Notes under the pieces: model-generated
The model's input: only the letters and a program-made list of their open reading frames with translations
Databases searched by the model: none
Told to the model about the DNA's origin: nothing
NCBI GenBank assembly: GCA_044223515.1
Contig: JBGALV010000009.1
Span: forward strand, 11,249 to 75,248
DNA from: SHVZ01 sp044223515
Lineage (GTDB): Bacteria; Pseudomonadota; Alphaproteobacteria; SHVZ01
Direction: 5' to 3'
DNA length: 64,000 bases
Program-made: the position numbers and the translations under genes
Shown here: piece after piece, positions 62,871 through 64,000 of the stretch
How the letters are laid out: every line of letters begins with the position of its first letter
Position numbering within the stretch: position 1 is the stretch's first letter

Positions 62871-64000
62871 CTAGAGGATCAAGACGGCGCGGAAGTCGTT
62901 GACGTTGGTGAGGGTAGGCCCCGAGACGACCAGGTCGCCGAGCCTGGAAAAGAAGCCGTAGCCGTCATTGTCGGCGAGCAGCCCCTTGGCGTCGAGGCCG
63001 AGCTTCTCGGCACGGGCGAGCGTATCGGGCAGCAGCAGCGCGCCGGCATTGTCCTCGCTGCCGTCGATGCCGTCGGTGTCGCAGGCTATCGCGGAGATGC
63101 GCGGATCGCCGCCGAGCGCCACCGCCAGCGCCAGCAGGAACTCGGCGTTGCGGCCGCCGCGCCCCTTGCCGCGGACGGTGACGGTGGTCTCGCCGCCGGA
63201 GAGCAGCACCACGGGCGGCTTGCCCGGCGTGCCGTGAAGGGCGGCCGAGCGGGCGATGCCGGCCATCACCTTGGCGACCTCGCGGGACTCGCCTTCGAGC
63301 GCGTCGCCGAGGATGACGGGCGTGATGCCGGCCGCGCGCGCGACCTCGGCCGCGGCTTCGAGCGAGGCCAGCGGGCGGGCGATCATCGTGTAACGCGTGC
63401 GTTCGAGCCGCTTGTCGCCGGGCTTCGGCGTCTCGTCGGTCGCGGCTGCGAAGCGGCGTGCGATGCTGTCCGGCGGGATGATGGAATACTTCTCCAGCAC
63501 CGCGCGCGCATCGGCATAGGTGCTCGGATCGGGCACGGTCGGGCCGGAGGCGATCACCGAGGCCGAGTCGCCAGGCACGTCCGAGATCGCCAAGGTCATC
63601 ACTTCGGCCGGGAAGGCCGTCGAGGCGAGGCGACCGCCCTTGATGCCGGAGAGGTGCTTTCGCACCGTATTCATCTCGTCGATGGCGGCACCGGACTTGA
63701 GCAGTGCCGAGGTCACCGCGCGCTTGTCGTCCAGGCTGACGCCATCGGCCGGCAGCACGAGAAGCGCGGAGCCGCCTCCCGAGATCAGCGCCAGCACGAG
63801 GTCGTCGCTGGAGAGGTCCTTCACGGAATCGAGAATGCGCTGTGCCGCCTCGCGCCCTTTCGCATCTGGGACCGGGTGTGCAGCCTCGACTACCTCGATG
63901 CGCTTGCAGGGAACCCCATGGCCATAGCGCGTGACGACGAGGCCGGACAGCGGCCCCGGCCAGTTGTCCTCGACCGCCTTCGCCATCGAGGCCGCGGCCT
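62871..64000 (-). CDS. Glycerate 2-kinase/hydroxypyruvate reductase-like (MOFRL) protein, N-terminus cut
   Basis: The gene runs off the right edge; about 376 codons are visible. GHGVPCKRIEVVEAAHPVPDAKG, LALISGGGSALLVLPADGVSLDDKRAVTSALLKSGA, MNTVRKHLSGIKGGRLA and the MOFRL-type end (GGRNAEFLLALAVAL, CDTDGIDGSEDNAGALL) identify the GckA/TtuD family. Members phosphorylate D-glycerate to 2-phosphoglycerate with ATP; some were named hydroxypyruvate reductase. An ATG at 63986 is open but is internal to the family's N-terminal domain. It is followed by the epimerase gene in the same direction. Confidence 0.88.
   Translation of the reverse strand, partial: AAASMAKAVEDNWPGPLSGLVVTRYGHGVPCKRIEVVEAAHPVPDAKGREAAQRILDSVKDLSSDDLVLALISGGGSALLVLPADGVSLDDKRAVTSALLKSGAAIDEMNTVRKHLSGIKGGRLASTAFPAEVMTLAISDVPGDSASVIASGPTVPDPSTYADARAVLEKYSIIPPDSIARRFAAATDETPKPGDKRLERTRYTMIARPLASLEAAAEVARAAGITPVILGDALEGESREVAKVMAGIARSAALHGTPGKPPVVLLSGGETTVTVRGKGRGGRNAEFLLALAVALGGDPRISAIACDTDGIDGSEDNAGALLLPDTLARAEKLGLDAKGLLADNDGYGFFSRLGDLVVSGPTLTNVNDFRAVLIL

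Overview
The window is a dense, GC-rich stretch of a bacterial chromosome with about 59 protein genes. It looks like an alphaproteobacterium. The main clues are an Irr-type Fur regulator with a well-formed Irr box (iron control element), an sdhCDAB operon, a KDO pathway gene (kdsB) that implies a Gram-negative outer membrane, a membrane-anchored class I cytochrome c, and many ABC uptake systems for amino acids, peptides and amides. I cannot assign a genus. I see no insertion sequence, prophage, integrase, CRISPR array, rRNA or tRNA, so this reads as core and metabolic chromosome, not an island.

Layout. 1-3.6 kb: the end of a threonine/serine dehydratase-like gene, an unknown Cys-rich membrane protein, rpsD with a good promoter and terminator, and a class III aminotransferase. 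3.6-15 kb: a long minus-strand run of cytochrome c, hisN-like phosphatase, two tandem YejA-like binding proteins, yejB-yejE-yejF, cimA and trmJ. 15-20 kb: kdsB, pheA and a polar amino acid ABC importer. 20-25.8 kb: an MFS transporter, then sdhC-sdhD-sdhA-sdhB, a 62-residue membrane protein and tam. 25.8-34 kb: rlmI, a PilZ protein, a lipoprotein esterase, an acetamidase/formamidase, and a convergent branched-chain/amide ABC importer whose two permeases are fused.

34-38.6 kb: a nitronate monooxygenase-like enzyme with a C-terminal cysteine cluster, irr, a near-perfect Irr box abutting a strong sigma70-type promoter, then rubrerythrin, a two-[4Fe-4S] CCG-domain protein and a DUF3501 protein. 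This is the most system-like unit of the window and probably an iron/peroxide-responsive redox module. 38.6-42 kb: a phytanoyl-CoA dioxygenase-like enzyme, an atypical receiver protein, an Mpo1-like membrane protein and asd. 42-48.6 kb: amino sugar salvage (murQ, a SIS-domain GlmS-like protein, nagA) flanked by two different GT41/O-GlcNAc-transferase-like genes.

48.5-55.7 kb: a 4-hydroxyproline/D-amino acid type cluster with an Asp/Glu racemase-like protein, a ThDP enzyme and a proline racemase-type epimerase, divergent from an FAD oxidoreductase, an N-formylglutamate amidohydrolase and a peptide-type binding protein that ends in a textbook terminator. 55.7-64 kb: an NDP-forming acyl-CoA synthetase and a cyclase, divergent from a second ThDP enzyme; then a secreted protein of unknown function, an exported beta-carbonic anhydrase, an NAD-dependent epimerase and a truncated glycerate kinase.

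Genes are tightly packed. Many consecutive starts and stops overlap as ATGA, GTGA or TGATG, which implies translational coupling. Three convergent pairs share a single CTAG as both stop codons. Product calls come from reading motifs and family resemblance by eye; no database search was possible.
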